Made by a program: the position numbers and the translations under genes. A stretch of 64,000 bases of DNA from Synaphobranchus kaupii (taxonomy: Eukaryota; Chordata; Actinopteri; Anguilliformes; Synaphobranchidae). Of this stretch, positions 34,974 through 46,797 are shown in pieces. The notes beneath the pieces are model-generated. The model did no database searches, was not told where the DNA came from, and saw only the letters and a list, made by a program, of their open reading frames with translations. The stretch lies in NCBI GenBank assembly GCA_029718625.1, contig CM056389.1, forward strand, positions 3,833,734 to 3,897,733, read 5' to 3'. The number at the start of each line of letters is the position of its first letter. Positions within the stretch are counted from its first letter, which is position 1.

Positions 34974-36073
34974 GTCTAGAGTAATACATCCAAATTGTGC
35001 CCGTTCTCCCTTACATTTTGACTTTTGATGTTAAAGAAGCAATTATATAGCTATATTATAGCCTATAATTGCTTAGCTAACGTCCAAAGTGAAAATGTAA
35101 TAACAAGAAAAAAAATACCGGTAGGTACATTTAAGCTATTTTATTTTATTTATTTTTTAGCCCCCGCACAAATGATTCCGGCACCCCTGGCTCACGTTGT
35201 TTAAATAGCAAGTAAACTTGCGCTGAACTGGGCGGGTTGGTCTTAAGATGAGGTCTGGCCAGGATCATTTTTGGCGTATTGCTATCTTGAGGCAGCAAAA
35301 AGCATTTAAAACCACCACAAACCTGGTTTGAAGTCATGTCACAGTTATTTTAACGGCACAATATTAAGATAGTAATATGCGTCTACATGGGCGCGTGCAC
35401 AACGTGCGTACACCCTCCTCCTGTCTGTTACTCACCCAGGGTTGCACACTAAACATGCATAAAAATATCAAGATTAGCCTACAATGTGAAATTTTATTGT
35501 GTACATCAAAAAATGCATAATAATAAAAGGGTCCATCGGTCAAGGACCACATACCTGTCTCTCAGTGAAGGGCAATGCTGCCTTAAATTACGTTTATCCC
35601 ACCATATTTTAACAAACTTTTATCATCTCCTGGCTGCTGAGCTGGAGACAAATGCCTGCTGTCCCTATATTACATTAAATTACAATCATTTGGCAGACGC
35701 TTTTATCCAAAGCGACGTACAATAAGTGCATATTGAAGGTCATTGACGCGACTACAAAGCAAATCCGACAAAGCACAGCTTTCTCACAGCGTAGGAGCTA
35801 TCCCTAGTAATAAACATGAGAAGTACACACAGTCAGCTATACATTCTGAACTATAGAATAACCAAAAACACAAGTTAAATAGAAAACAGGAAGCGAGTAC
35901 TATAGAATGGCCCTATATAGGTAGTTTAGTCGAGGGGGAGTCTGAAAAAGTGCGTTTTCAGACCACGACGAAAAACAGACAGTGTTTCAGCTGAGCGCAG
36001 CAGAGTGGGGAGTTCATTCCACCACTGGGGAGCTAGGGTGGAAAAGCTCCGCAGTCTGGACGAGCGGGAGCCT

Positions 36074-37954
36074 TTAACACGGAGGGAGGGAAGTGCAAGT
36101 CGCCCTGCAGCAGCAGAGCGAAGTGGTCGAGCAGGAGCGTAGTGCTGGATTAAGTCCTGTAGGTAGGAGGGGCCTGACCTTTTGGCTGCAGTGTAGGCCA
36201 GCGTCAGAACTTTGAACCTGATCCTGGCCACGACCGGCAGCCAGTGGAGTGACCTCAGCAGGGGGTGACGTGCGAAAACTTTGGGAGGTTGAACACAAGC
36301 CGAGCAGCTGCATTCTGGACCAGTTGTAGGGGCAGAATGGCGCAGGCTGGTAGGCTGGCGAGAAGTAGTCCAGACGTGAGGTGACCATGGTCTGGACAAG
36401 AAGCTGGGCGGAGTAAGTGGTCAGGTACGGCCGAATTCTCCTGATGTTGTACAGGAGGAACCTGCAGGACCATGCCGTTGCCCTGATGTGCTCTTTGAAG
36501 TCCAGCTGATCGTCCAGGACCACCCCCAGGTTCCTTGCAGAGCGGGAGGCGGTCACCATGGATCCGTCGACGGTGATGGACAGGTCTAGGAGCGGGGAGG
36601 TCTTGTATGGCATGAAGAGCAGCTCAGTCTTGTCGAGGTTGAGCTTCAGGTGATGGCTAGACATCCACTCAGAGATGTCAGCCAGGCAAGCAGATATCCT
36701 TTCCTTTACCTGTGGGGTAGAGGGAGGGAAAGAGAGGAAGAGTTGAGTGTCATCAGCATAACTATGGTAAGAGAAGCCATGTGAATTAATAACCAAACCA
36801 AGAGACTTAGTATAAATGGAGAACAACAGAGGACCCAGTACAGATCCCTGCGGGACTCCTGTAAGAAGTGGATGAGGTGCAGAGACAGAGCCCTTCCAGG
36901 AGACTTGGTAGGATCTATCTGTGTGATAGGATGTAAACCAAGAGAGGGCAGTTCCAGAGATGCCCATCTCAGCCAGTGTGGAGATCAGGAGTTTGTGGTT
37001 GACCGTGTCAAACGCTGCAGACAGGTCAAGGAGAATCAGGACAGAGGAGAGGGAGGAGGCTCTGGCAGTGGCGAGTGCCTCGGTCACAGCCAGGAGCGCA
37101 GTTTCAGTGGAATGCCTGGTTCTGAAGCCGGACTGATGAGGGTCAAGCAGGTTGTTCTGGTGGAGAAAAACTGACAGTTGGTTAAGAGCAGCTCGTTCAA
37201 GAGCTTTGGACAGGAAGGGCAGGAGAGACACAGGACGATAGTTTCTAACATCAGAGGGGTCTAAGCTAGGTTTTTTAAGGAGTGGGGTAACACGGGCAGT
37301 TTTGAAAACAGCAGGAACATAGCCACAGGTTAAGGAGGTGAAAATGGAGGAAAGATATGGAAGGACCTCACCAGATATAGACTGGAGGACTGCCGACGGG
37401 ATGGGGTCCAGTGGGCAGGTGGTTGCACGCTGGCGCGTTACAAGTTGGAGTACATCTGTGTCCTCCAGAGTCTTAAAGGACGAAAATGTAGCGGTGGGTT
37501 CATTATGGGGCGTTACCGGATGTGTGAAGGAGTTTCGGATCATGGCTACCTTCTCCTCAAAGTGGATCAGGAAGTCATCTGCAGAGAGGGAAGAGGGTGA
37601 GGGGGGTGGAGGAGGGATCAGCAGGGAAGAGAAGGTGGAAAAGAGTTTACGGGGGTTAGACATGCATGCATTAATTTTTGACTGGTAAAATGTTGCCTTA
37701 GCAGACGTAGTTGCTGATGTGAAGGCTGCCAGCAGAGTGTGATACAAGGCCAGATCATCTGGGGATCTGGATTTCCTCCACTTTCTCTCAGCAGCTCGCA
37801 GCGTGGTTCTGCTGGATCGGAGAGAATCAGTCAGCCACGGGCAGGGGGGTGATGATCGGGCTGGTTTGGAGACAAGAGGACATAGTGAGTCGAGATTAGG
37901 GTTGCAAATTCTAAGGAATTTCCTTGATCGATAGTCGTCAACGTTAATGAACAA
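36074..37954 (-). pseudogene. L2 LINE reverse transcriptase ORF
   Basis: An open - frame of about 626 codons copies LINE RNA into DNA at the target site. Visible blocks: SALPDP-like QRATTCPLDPIPSAVL, RPVSLLPFLSKALERA, LILLDLSAAFDTVNH (first catalytic Asp), GVPQGSVLGPLLFSIY, and SYADDTQLFLSF, the YADD catalytic centre. NLGVVLDDQLDFKEHI follows. The true polypeptide continues into a second frame (35926-36399, YLQDLIQHYAPARPLR), so there is a frameshift near 36255-36400. Its beginning is separated from the endonuclease by the nested hAT element, and the first residues of the frame (before about 37896) come from that element. RT itself is well preserved, so the insertion is fairly young. Confidence 0.93.
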
Positions 37955-38742
37955 TCAATCGATCAATCGATAACAAAACAGCTAAAAATAGCTTATGACA
38001 TAGAAAATACAAAATGCATGTTTTTTTCCTCAATCAAAGCTTTATTGAAACATTTGAGAAATACGCCTGTTTCATAGCATAACACAAATATAATTATGAA
38101 CGCTGTTTTGTTTAAGTATGATATTTTAATAAGGCACGGGAAATTGCGCTCACTCTTCCGAGGCGAATCAGTGACTAACACGTACGTCTATGACATATAC
38201 AAAAATAAGATGAGCCTTAATTAAAAACTTAAATTTGCAAAATGATTATGAAATAGATAAAGATAAATAACGTTTTTGAAAACAGCGCTATAATAGGTTC
38301 CCTCTTGAAATGAGAAAGCTACGACAAACTACGACAGCTCAGGCCTCAGTTTAAAACTTAAAAACTGCATAAGTGCAGTAAATACCTAGGCCTGCTGATT
38401 TTTATTTAAGAATATAAGCATGTTTACATTATCAGGGGTGAGTCGTGTGCGCAGTCGGTTTACAGCGAGACCAGCTGCTGAAAATACGCGTTCCGATGGG
38501 AACGTAGCGTGCTTCATGGCCGAGTGAGTCTTCTTCTGTGTAAAGTTAATAACATGTTTCCTAATTGCAGTGCGCGCGCCCCCTTGTGTTTAACTTAATG
38601 ATTGCATTTCACCAACAGCTCCCATTGACACAATTAAGATGAGACCGCAAATAGTTCAATTTGATCGTTAAATTTGAAATGGTCGATCGATCAAATTATT
38701 AACGGCAATTAATCGATCAACGATTAATCGTTAACACCCCTA
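37897..38742 (-). mobile_element. hAT element, 846 bp, inside the L2 LINE
   Basis: The ends are TAGGGTTGCAAA on the left and complement TAGGGGTGTTAACG on the right. The octamer GTCGAGAT flanks both sides (37889-37896, 38743-38750). The sub-terminal parts carry repeated ATCGATCGAT-like motifs. It separates the endonuclease and RT parts of the LINE; outside the element the LINE frame continues across the duplicated octamer. Confidence 0.93.
38404..38518 (-). pseudogene. hAT transposase C-terminal (dimerisation) fragment
   Basis: The - strand reads FPSERVFSAAGLAVN and RLRTRLTPDNVNMLIFLNK without a stop. This is the conserved C-terminal block of hAT transposases (PSERVFS.AG....RR..L.P..V..L.FL.), where two transposase subunits join. 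Only about 40 codons remain; the catalytic part is deleted. It identifies the element's superfamily independently of its ends. Confidence 0.9.
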
Positions 38743-38958
38743 GTCGAGATACTGAGAGAGACAGGAGTTAAAGGTGGAGGTGGCAACATCAATAGGCAAA
38801 TTAACAAAAGATGCAGGAGGAGGAAGTACAGAGAGAGCAGAGGTAGAGAGAGAGGTGTGTGAGAGAGTGCAGAGATTTCTCCTGAAAGTTACAGGGGGTA
38901 GGTTGTTAGAGATGTGGGAGAGTGGGTAGGAGAGAGAGAATGAAATAAAGAAATGGTC

Positions 38959-39671
38959 CTATACATGGAGTGAAGTCACAGTGAGTTCAGACGTGGCGCA
39001 GCTCCTGGTGAATACAAGGTCTAGTTGGTTACCAGCCTTGTGGGTGGCGGGCGATGGGGACTGGGTGAGGGCGAGGGACTGGAGGAGTGAGGCAACACTG
39101 GATGACTGGGAGCTCTCTGGCTGGAGGTTGAAGTCACCCAGTAGAATTATAGGGGTGCCATCCTCAGGGAAGGAGCTCAGGAGAGTGTCCAGTTCATCCA
39201 GGAAAGCGCTGAGTGGACCTGGAGGGCGGTAGAGAACAACAGTGTTATGTTTAGACGGGTGAGTTACAGTGACTACATGAAACTCAAAGGAGGAGATATT
39301 TAGGCTGTGTAAAGAGGGCATGGAGAATTTCCAGGACTGAGAGATAAGCAAACCAGTGCCCCCGCTTCGGCCAGAGGCCCTGGGGTGTGCGAAAAGGAGT
39401 AGCCATCAGACAGAGCAGCTGCAGTGGCTGTGTTATCTGGGGTGATCCAGGTCTCAGTGAGAGCCAGGAAGTGAAGGGACTTCATCTTGGCGTAGACAGT
39501 GATGAAGTCGGTTTTCTGGACAGCTGACCAGCAGTTCCATAGTCCACCCACCACTGAAAGTTCCTTATAAGAGGACAGGGTTGGGCAGACCAGGTTAGCC
39601 GGGCAGCGCCTGCGGTGGTTGGACCTCCTGGGGCGAGGCATAGAGCACAGAGGAATGGGGGTTAGACACAT
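38959..39671 (-). pseudogene. L2 LINE endonuclease domain, broken
   Basis: This is the apurinic-type endonuclease that nicks target DNA for LINE insertion. Frame 39300-39671 contains LALTETWI (catalytic Glu). Frame 38959-39351 contains ILLGDFNLQ (catalytic D/N) and NQLDLVFTR. A frameshift near 39330-39360 separates them. After LTVTSLHV the expected SDH motif reads stop-D-H (TAG at about 38956), so a nonsense change hits the serine of the SDH active-site motif. Inactive as it stands. Confidence 0.85.
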
Positions 39672-40756
39672 GGTAGGTGGTGAAAAGAGAGGTTAGATAG
39701 GGTCCTAGCAAAGATCAGAACAAACAAGTCAAGTAAACTGATGCCGAGGCTGCCGTGTTATGTGTTACGGCAGCCTCTGTTTTAGCTTTATGCAGTTACT
39801 TAATTGCACTCAGCTGCTTGCAGGGCTAATACACACAGGTGAAACAGGTTCCAACTCCTTCTAATTAGCAACACAAAAGACAGGTAGCTGGCCCAATCAC
39901 AGCGAGCAAGCTACAGACTAACTGCAAACAATTCAAAATAAGCTAAGCTACCGAGTGACTCCAATCTGTTCTATTAACTAACAACAGCTGAAAGCAATGA
40001 AAAAAGATACGCTTATCTGAATCCGAGCGTAGCCTAGACGATCCTCGACGCAACAAGATGCACTCTCTATGCACTCCTATATGCACTCTATATGCACTCT
40101 ATATAGATGCACTCTATATGCACTCCTATATGCAATGAATACATTCAAGTCCCCATCACACCTGTCAGCCAAGAACAGGTAAAACGGTGAAGTCTGGTTA
40201 TTCCTGGGGTTCTGCCCCAGCAGAGAACGCTGTTATATATGTGAAACATAAGGGAGCCCACTCCATCAACATCCTGGCGATGCGCAATGCTACGTGTAAG
40301 GTTACGCACATATTCACTAATTATCCTGGATCAAGCTATGATTCTGTTGGCCAATAGTTCCTGTAATCTTCCGAGGGGACAATCTTCTGTTAGGGGAAAA
40401 TGGCTATCCATTAAAAACTTTGCTGGTAACACCTATATCATGCCTAATGCACAAATTGACATTCAATCAAAAACTCAAGACACCAGAGTGGACTGCTGAA
40501 AATGTGTTTCAGATGTCTGGAACATTACAATACAACATGTAGGTAAATGGAATGGTTTTGACTGAAAAAATTTACAAACTCTGTCCAGTGAAAATGGTAT
40601 TTTTTGTTTTTCAAATAGCCTACGGTCCTGGGGATTCGCTGTGCATGTGTTTTTTCGATACGGTTCAAAAAACTGAGATTAATGTAATTTCACCATTTAA
40701 ACCGAATTTTTAACACTATTCTTCCTTCTTCATATTTTTTTAATTAAAGTGACCAG

Positions 40757-42475
40757 GGGCTCTATCTTGGCGATCTTAGCGCTTGTTCTAAGCGCATGGC
40801 ATAAAGTGCATTCAGGGCGTGTCCAAGTCCACTTTTGCTAGTTTGATGGCGTGATTTTTGAGCGCTAAGCACGGGGCAACATGCAAATGGGCTGAACCTA
40901 GCCTCTTCATTAATTATAGGTGTGTCTTGGGCGTGACATGCAATAAACCAATCAAAATGTCAATCTCATTCCCTTTAAAAGCCTGCTTTTCCACCTTGGC
41001 AGATTGCTTATATAATGGTGAAACAGACATGCTATATGGATCAATAGTATGATCAATATTATTCGGACTAATCATTAGTTACCAGTAATTCCAGACAGTG
41101 CTGTTATTTTACAAAATATATGCGGTTAAATTTCGTTACAAGCACCTGCAACAGCTGAGAATAAGCTATCAATGGCTTCCGTCTCACCTTAGAAAACGCC
41201 AACTTAGCCTGCTTTTTTAACAAATTTAGTTTGATTATGCAATGAAACATTGTCAAACATCAATTCCATGAGGATGTTCTCAGTTCAAGCTTCATCCGAA
41301 GTTCATTACCTGCATTGATTAATAACATAAATACCATTATTTTGCCTTAACAATGACACTAAATACAATAGAGCTGTCAGGCTGGCAACCCATAGGTTTA
41401 GGCATATTTTCCCTTGTTTTATAATGTCCTGCTTATGGAAATGTGACCAACCTGTTTTACTGGTAGCGTAATGCTTTAAAACAATCCACTTTCCCAGGAA
41501 GACCATGAAAAGTGCGATTTACAGCAGGGGAAACAGATCTGCTCCTGCAGAGAATGGCATTAAAATTAATTGTGAATTAATTGTGTAACGTGCTGCAAAT
41601 TTGTTTTCGTTTCTAATTAGATGCTTAGTTCTCTTTAAAATCGTTTTGTTCAGTTATGGAACAACAGGTAAAATCAGTGGGGTTTTAATAAGCTGAGAGT
41701 ATGGAAACCTTGTCACTGTGTAATTTAAAAAAAATATGAAGGACGTAGAATAAGAAAAATTCAGTTAACATGGTGACATTTATCTCCGTTTTTTAACCGT
41801 AGGCTATCGAAAAAACCATATGCACAGCGAATCCGCTGTAGCCTAGGCCATTTGAAAAACAATGAAAGCAATACTGGACAAGGTTTTGAACTTTTTTCAG
41901 TCAAAACCATTCTATTTACTTACAGGCTGTATGCTGTAGGCCTAGAGAGCTGTGTTATAATGACATCTGAAGCGCATTTTCAGAACTCAAATGTCCGTCT
42001 ATTGCAGTGCGTGTGTTTTCCATTGAATGACAATTCACGCATTAGGTGTAAATGACAATTTGCGCATTTGGCTTGATATAGGTGTTATCAGCAAAGTTTT
42101 CAATAGATAGCCATTGTCCCATAACAGAAGATTGTCCCCCCGGAAGATTAGGCTACAGGAACTATTGGCAAATATAGCTTGATCCAGGATAATTGCGAAT
42201 AGTCTATACATGTAACCTTACACCGCCTGGATGTTGATGGAGTGGGCTGAAAGTAATTTAATGCGGCATTCCCCTTCGCGGAGGGACAGGTAGCCGATGT
42301 GGTCTTTGACCTATAGGCCCCTTTATTATTATGCATTTTATGATATAGCCTACACAATAATAATATTTCACATAGTAATCTTGATATTTTTAGTCATGCT
42401 TGTGCGTGGTGTACGTTAGCAAAGACACTTACGTTTGGGTTAGCGCCGCTTAGCACCGGGTGTAAGATAGGGCCC
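40757..42475 (-). mobile_element. Element E', copy nested in E copy 2
   Basis: The same ends as 9047-20170 (GGGCTCTATCTTGGC; complement GGGCCCTATCTTACACC), with CAG on both sides (40754-40756, 42476-42478). The same site in E is used as in copy 1, so E carrying E' was duplicated or moved as one unit. About 1.7 kb remain. Confidence 0.75.
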
Positions 42476-42890
42476 CAGGTTTCCATATTTTCTGCAATTA
42501 AAGCCCCGCTGATTTCAGCTGTTATTCCATAACTGACCAAAACTAAAAGAGAACGAAGGGTCTAATTAAGGAAAATAGGCATTTAAACAACAATTAGAAA
42601 CAAAAATTTGCAGCACATTATACAATTCATTGTTTTTTTTCGACTTGGACCTATGTTTAAAAACTATTTCCAACATTCTGATGGGTAGCCTAATCATAAA
42701 GTTGTCAAATCGGCATATTTAGATACAGGTTCAATTTACTTCAAACCCTCCTATTTAGAAGTGGAAAACCAGTGTGAAAGTTGAAATTTATTCACTGAAA
42801 TGTTTTATTAAAATACATTTTCTTGCTTGTTGAACTAGCAGTAGCAATTGACCTACCGTAGCTCAGCTATTCTGCGCGCATGAACATGTA

Positions 42891-43134
42891 TTGTTTACAG
42901 TGTGTGGCTCACAATCCCAAGCTTGCAAGTTTCCAGGTTGCAGAAATAAAATTAGGAAATCTACAATGGTCAGTTTCCATGCATTACCACTGTGCGATGA
43001 ACATAGGCTAAAGCTATGGTTGCTTGCACTGCACATTGATGAATACACTACTGTCAAGCAACTCCGTCGGGCAGACTATCATGTCTGCAGTAACCATTTC
43101 TATCGCATGACTATCGTATACCCAATGAAGGATC
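42891..43134 (+). pseudogene. THAP-like zinc-finger fragment, copy 2
   Basis: This is the same frame as 20673-20912, with CKFPGC, VSFHALPLCDEH, LKLWLLALH and VCSNHF conserved. Differences are few (for example M/R after DEH). Similarity stops at 43134, where a Rex1-like LINE begins. The conservation of all C2CH positions in both copies supports the domain reading. Confidence 0.6.
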
Positions 43135-46100
43135 AATCTCCGGACTATTGAACCATTGTAGACTCGATACCGAACTGTCTTAAAACTAATTGGAAGAGAG
43201 GTACTATACGGACGAAGCAGAAACGTGGATGTAAGGGCGGCATTCTTCACCGACTGAAGAGGCTGAAAAACAAACTCCCCCTACCTTCTCCCCTGCTCAT
43301 CAACGTGCAGTCCCTGAAAGCGAAGACAGACGAGCTGTCAGCCAACACCCGCTACCTGCACCAGTATCGGAGCGCCTGAGACATGGCTGGACAGTAACAT
43401 CGTGTCTAGTGAGGTGGACCGACCGAGACCCCAACATCACCGGGAAGACTCGCGGGGGCGGTGTCTGTCTCCTAATCAGGGACGAGGGGTGTCGGGCAGT
43501 TGTGGTGAGAGAGCACCTGTGCACCCCGAACATTGTTGTGTGTCTCTCTTCGGCCTTTCTATCTGCCCAGGGAGTTTCCTCAAATTTTCTTCACCGTGGT
43601 ATATATACACCCAAAGGCAAATTTTAATAAGGCATTAGAGACTATTTTTAACCTTTCACAGAAACTTGAGTCACTTTCACCTGATACACCCACGTTTATT
43701 CTTGGGGATTTTAATAACTGTTCCATTTAAAAGTGCCTGTGCACATACTATCAGTATGTTGACTGCCTCACCAGGAAAAATAAGACCTTAGACATGTGTT
43801 ATGGAACTGACAAAGACGCCTACACTGCATCCCCGCTCCCACCACTAGGGGCGTCTGACCACAGTGTGGTCTATCTCCGCCCTGTCTATCAGAGGCTACT
43901 ACAGAGGGAGAAGCCTCAGATAAGATCTGTCAAAGTGTGGAACAACGACAGCATAATGGCTCTGCAGGGATGTTTCTACTGCACATTATGGGAGGTCTTT
44001 AATAGCTCTGTTATTAATGATCAGGTTGTAGCCGTGTCTGATTACATCCATTTCTGTGTAGACTCTGTGATACCTACTAAGACCTTTAAAGTTTATCCTA
44101 ATGATAAGCCTTGGGTTTCCAACAAATTAAAGTATCTTTTAATTCAGAAAAAAAAAGCTTACAGAAACCAGGATGAAACAGCTAGAAGGGACATACAGAG
44201 ACAAATAACAAGACAAACACAGCTACAAACAAAAGATAGAGGCCACTCTGGCATCTGGCAATCCCAGAGAGGCATGGCAGGGAATTAAAACCATGACCAA
44301 TGTTCCCCACAGGGCAGGGGAAAGCCTACCTTTGTCTTGCGTGGTAGTGAGGGACTGGAGATGGCAAATCAGCTCAACACCTACAGAAGTCCTTCACCTT
44401 TTTAGAGGCTGTAACCCACGAAAAAGCCCAGGCCCTGACAATATTTGTGGAAGTGTTTTAAAGCACTGTGCTGAACAGCTTACACCAGTGGTTACTGACA
44501 TTTTTAGGTCCACTCTTAATCTTCACAAAGTCCCTACCCTATGGAAAACATCTACAATTGTACCCGTGCCAAAAATGACCAAACCCATAGGGCCCAACGA
44601 CTTTCGACGAATAGCATTGACATCGCTGGTCATGAAGTGCTTTGAGCGTCTGGTGAAGAAGTACATTGTATCACAAACACAGCACCTCATGGATCCCTTG
44701 CAATTTGCCTATCAAGCCTCTAGGGGGTGGAAGATGCAATTCTGACTCTATTGTACTTATTGCACACTCACCTTGAGAAACCAAAGACACGTGCTAAGAT
44801 TTTATTTGTGGACTTTCCATACGCTTTTAACCCTATTCAACCCAGTATTTTAGCAGACATATTGGCTACAGAATTTTCACTTGAAGCTGGCTTGATTTTA
44901 TGGATTGTTGGTTTTCTTAGCTGTAGAATCCAGCAGGTCAGATAGGTATGTCACTCTCTGATAAAATGACCACTTGCACAGGCTCCCCTCAGGGATGTGT
45001 TTTATCATCTTTATTATTCAGTTTATACACTAACTCTTGCACTAGCACTTTCCCTAATAGGCACTTTATTAAGTACACAGATGATTCTGCCTTGGGGAGG
45101 AGGAGCATGGGCCAGTTTTTGACTATTCCCTAAATTGGTGTGAGAAGTCAAACCTTCTCCTAAACGCCTCTAAAACAAAGGAAATGTCCATTGATTTTAG
45201 AAAGCTGCAGTCCTCTCACCCTACTTTTATCAATGGGGCGCCAATACAGTCTGTTACAGATCACAAGCACCTTGGCGTTGTGCTCGACCATAAGCTTAAT
45301 GGGACCTGTGGACCGACCTCATGAGCACTGTTGAGCAGAGGAATTTCTCTCCTTATAATGACCAAGCACGACCAAGTAGATCCAAGAAGAAAAGGATTTA
45401 TTTCTCTGCAGAAAGAGTCCAGTACTTGCACACACAAGGTGGTCAAGCATGAACTGAAGAGACGGAGGCAGTCTCTGCCATATTTAATCAAACTAATACA
45501 TAGATTATCTTACTTCTGATTGGTGCATAGTTAATGCATAGGCATAGAGTGGAATATAATAACATACATAATTCTATCGCTGATTGGTACATGGTTACAC
45601 ATTAGCATATAGTAAAATATACAAAGTCAGTGATTGGTTAGATCATGCATATTGAATGAGCGCACAGTGACCCCCTAGCCCTTAACGTCACACAAACAGT
45701 TTTCAATAACTATTTGGTCTTCCAGAGTCGTCTTGTTTTCAGGAGTGTCTCTTCTGGCTCTCTAGCGATAAGATGGCCTTGCACCTGGGATGTAAGTGGG
45801 TCAGAGGCCACAGGCCTGCAGTACAGAGAGGAGACAGACAGAAGGGAGATAGACAGAAAGAGAGACAGAAAAATGCACGTACACACAAGCTATAAGCTAT
45901 ATATTTTGTCTCTAGTTTGCGTTGGCTGACTGAGAGATAACAGAGACCTTCCAGATAAGAGAAGCTGCAGACTGCTATTTCTCTGTTTTTAGAGGATTTA
46001 GAGTATTTAATCTAAGTTTCAATTGGTATGATTGTACAATGCTTTATTACTGTGATTATACTAGTGTGAAAATATCGTTCTGAAAACACCCTTCTCTTCA

Positions 46101-46739
46101 GCACTAAGATACAACAAAGAATGTACTTTTTAAAGAAACTGCTATCTTTTAATGTCCACAACAAAATGCTCCAAATGTTTTACTGTGCCTTTACTGAAAG
46201 TGTTTTAACCTTCTGCATCATCTGCTGGTTTGGCAATGTTACTGAGGCACAGAAAAAGCCTGTCAGGAAAACTGTTACAACGGCCAGTAAACTGTTAGGG
46301 ATTCCGTTACCAAGTATAGAATGCATCTACAGAGACAGAACGGTGAATAAGGCAAACAACATTGTGGGTGACCAGAAGCACCCCCTTGCCTCGATATCGC
46401 CCCCCTCTATTTACTAAAAATAGATCCAAGTTTTCCTTTGTTCCACAAGCCACTAAGTTTTTAAATGGGTAATGCACTAGCACCTTATCCCCATGCACTT
46501 TGAACACTCCTTCCTGGTCACAAAGGATGTCCAGCTGGTCTGGGCAGGAGCTGCCCCTGTCCTAACTACTGTTCTTTCTTTCTGTGTAGTATGTTTATGA
46601 GTATGTAGTATGTGTTTGAGTATGTAGTATGTGTATGAGTATGTCTATTAGTGATTTTTGTGATGTCATGATGAAATGCCTTGTGATTATGCTGCAAACC
46701 AATTTCCCCACAGGGACAAATAAAGTACTACTACTACTA
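43135..46739 (+). mobile_element. Rex1/Jockey-like LINE, degenerate, with solo LTR inside
   Basis: The endonuclease part comes first: INVQSLKAKTDEL (43300-43340), GGGVCLLIRDEG, TFILGDFN, then GASDHSVVYL. RT follows in several frames: SPGPDNI, FRRIALTSLVMKCFERLV, DPLQFAYQ, FVDFPYAFN, SPQGCVLSSLLFSLY, then HFIKYTDDSAL, where the YADD box is YTDD. After NASKTKEMSIDFRK and HLGVVLDHKLN the solo LTR intervenes, and MYFLKKLLSFNV continues. The 3' end is ACAAATAAAGT(ACT)n at 46718-46739. At least six frame breaks make it inactive. Confidence 0.88.
45329..46100. mobile_element. Solo LTR, 772 bp
   Basis: It begins TGTTGAGCAGAGG and ends CCCTTCTCTTCA, flanked by GCAC on each side (45325-45328, 46101-46104). 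The LINE reading frame continues across the single GCAC when the segment is taken out. No internal genes. Confidence 0.85.
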
Positions 46740-46797
46740 ATGAAACACCTCCCCCCACCAAGAGACCTCCCCTCTCCGCCAGGAAGAGAAACTGTTA

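Larger units (their letters stand above)
35669..40062 (-). mobile_element. Nearly full-length L2-type LINE
   Basis: The 3' end (left side) carries the TTTGGCAGACGCTTTTATCC signature and a TACATTAAATTAC tail. Then come RT (36074-37954), a nested hAT, the endonuclease part (38959-39671) and about 390 bp of 5' leader. The 5' leader contains a perfect 11-bp-stem hairpin (GAGGCTGCCGT/ACGGCAGCCTC, 39746-39777). Insertion into element E copy 2 is shown by the uninterrupted sequence in copy 1. Confidence 0.88.
35190..43134 (+). mobile_element. Outer element 'E', copy 2
   Basis: It matches copy 1 from 7921 onward: 35190-35668 with 7921-8397, 40075-42405 with 8398-10733, then 42408-43134 with 20104-20912. 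It lacks the left terminus of copy 1. In place of the 9-kb insertion of copy 1 it has a deletion joining 10733-like to 20104-like sequence. An L2 LINE (35669-40062) interrupts it at a site that is empty in copy 1 near 8397. The nested E' is present at the same place as in copy 1. Confidence 0.8.

Noticed and set aside
36074..37954. Host gene of 626 residues on the - strand
   Set aside because: It is an L2 LINE reverse transcriptase, shown by the YADD box, the RT block order and the LINE 3' signature.
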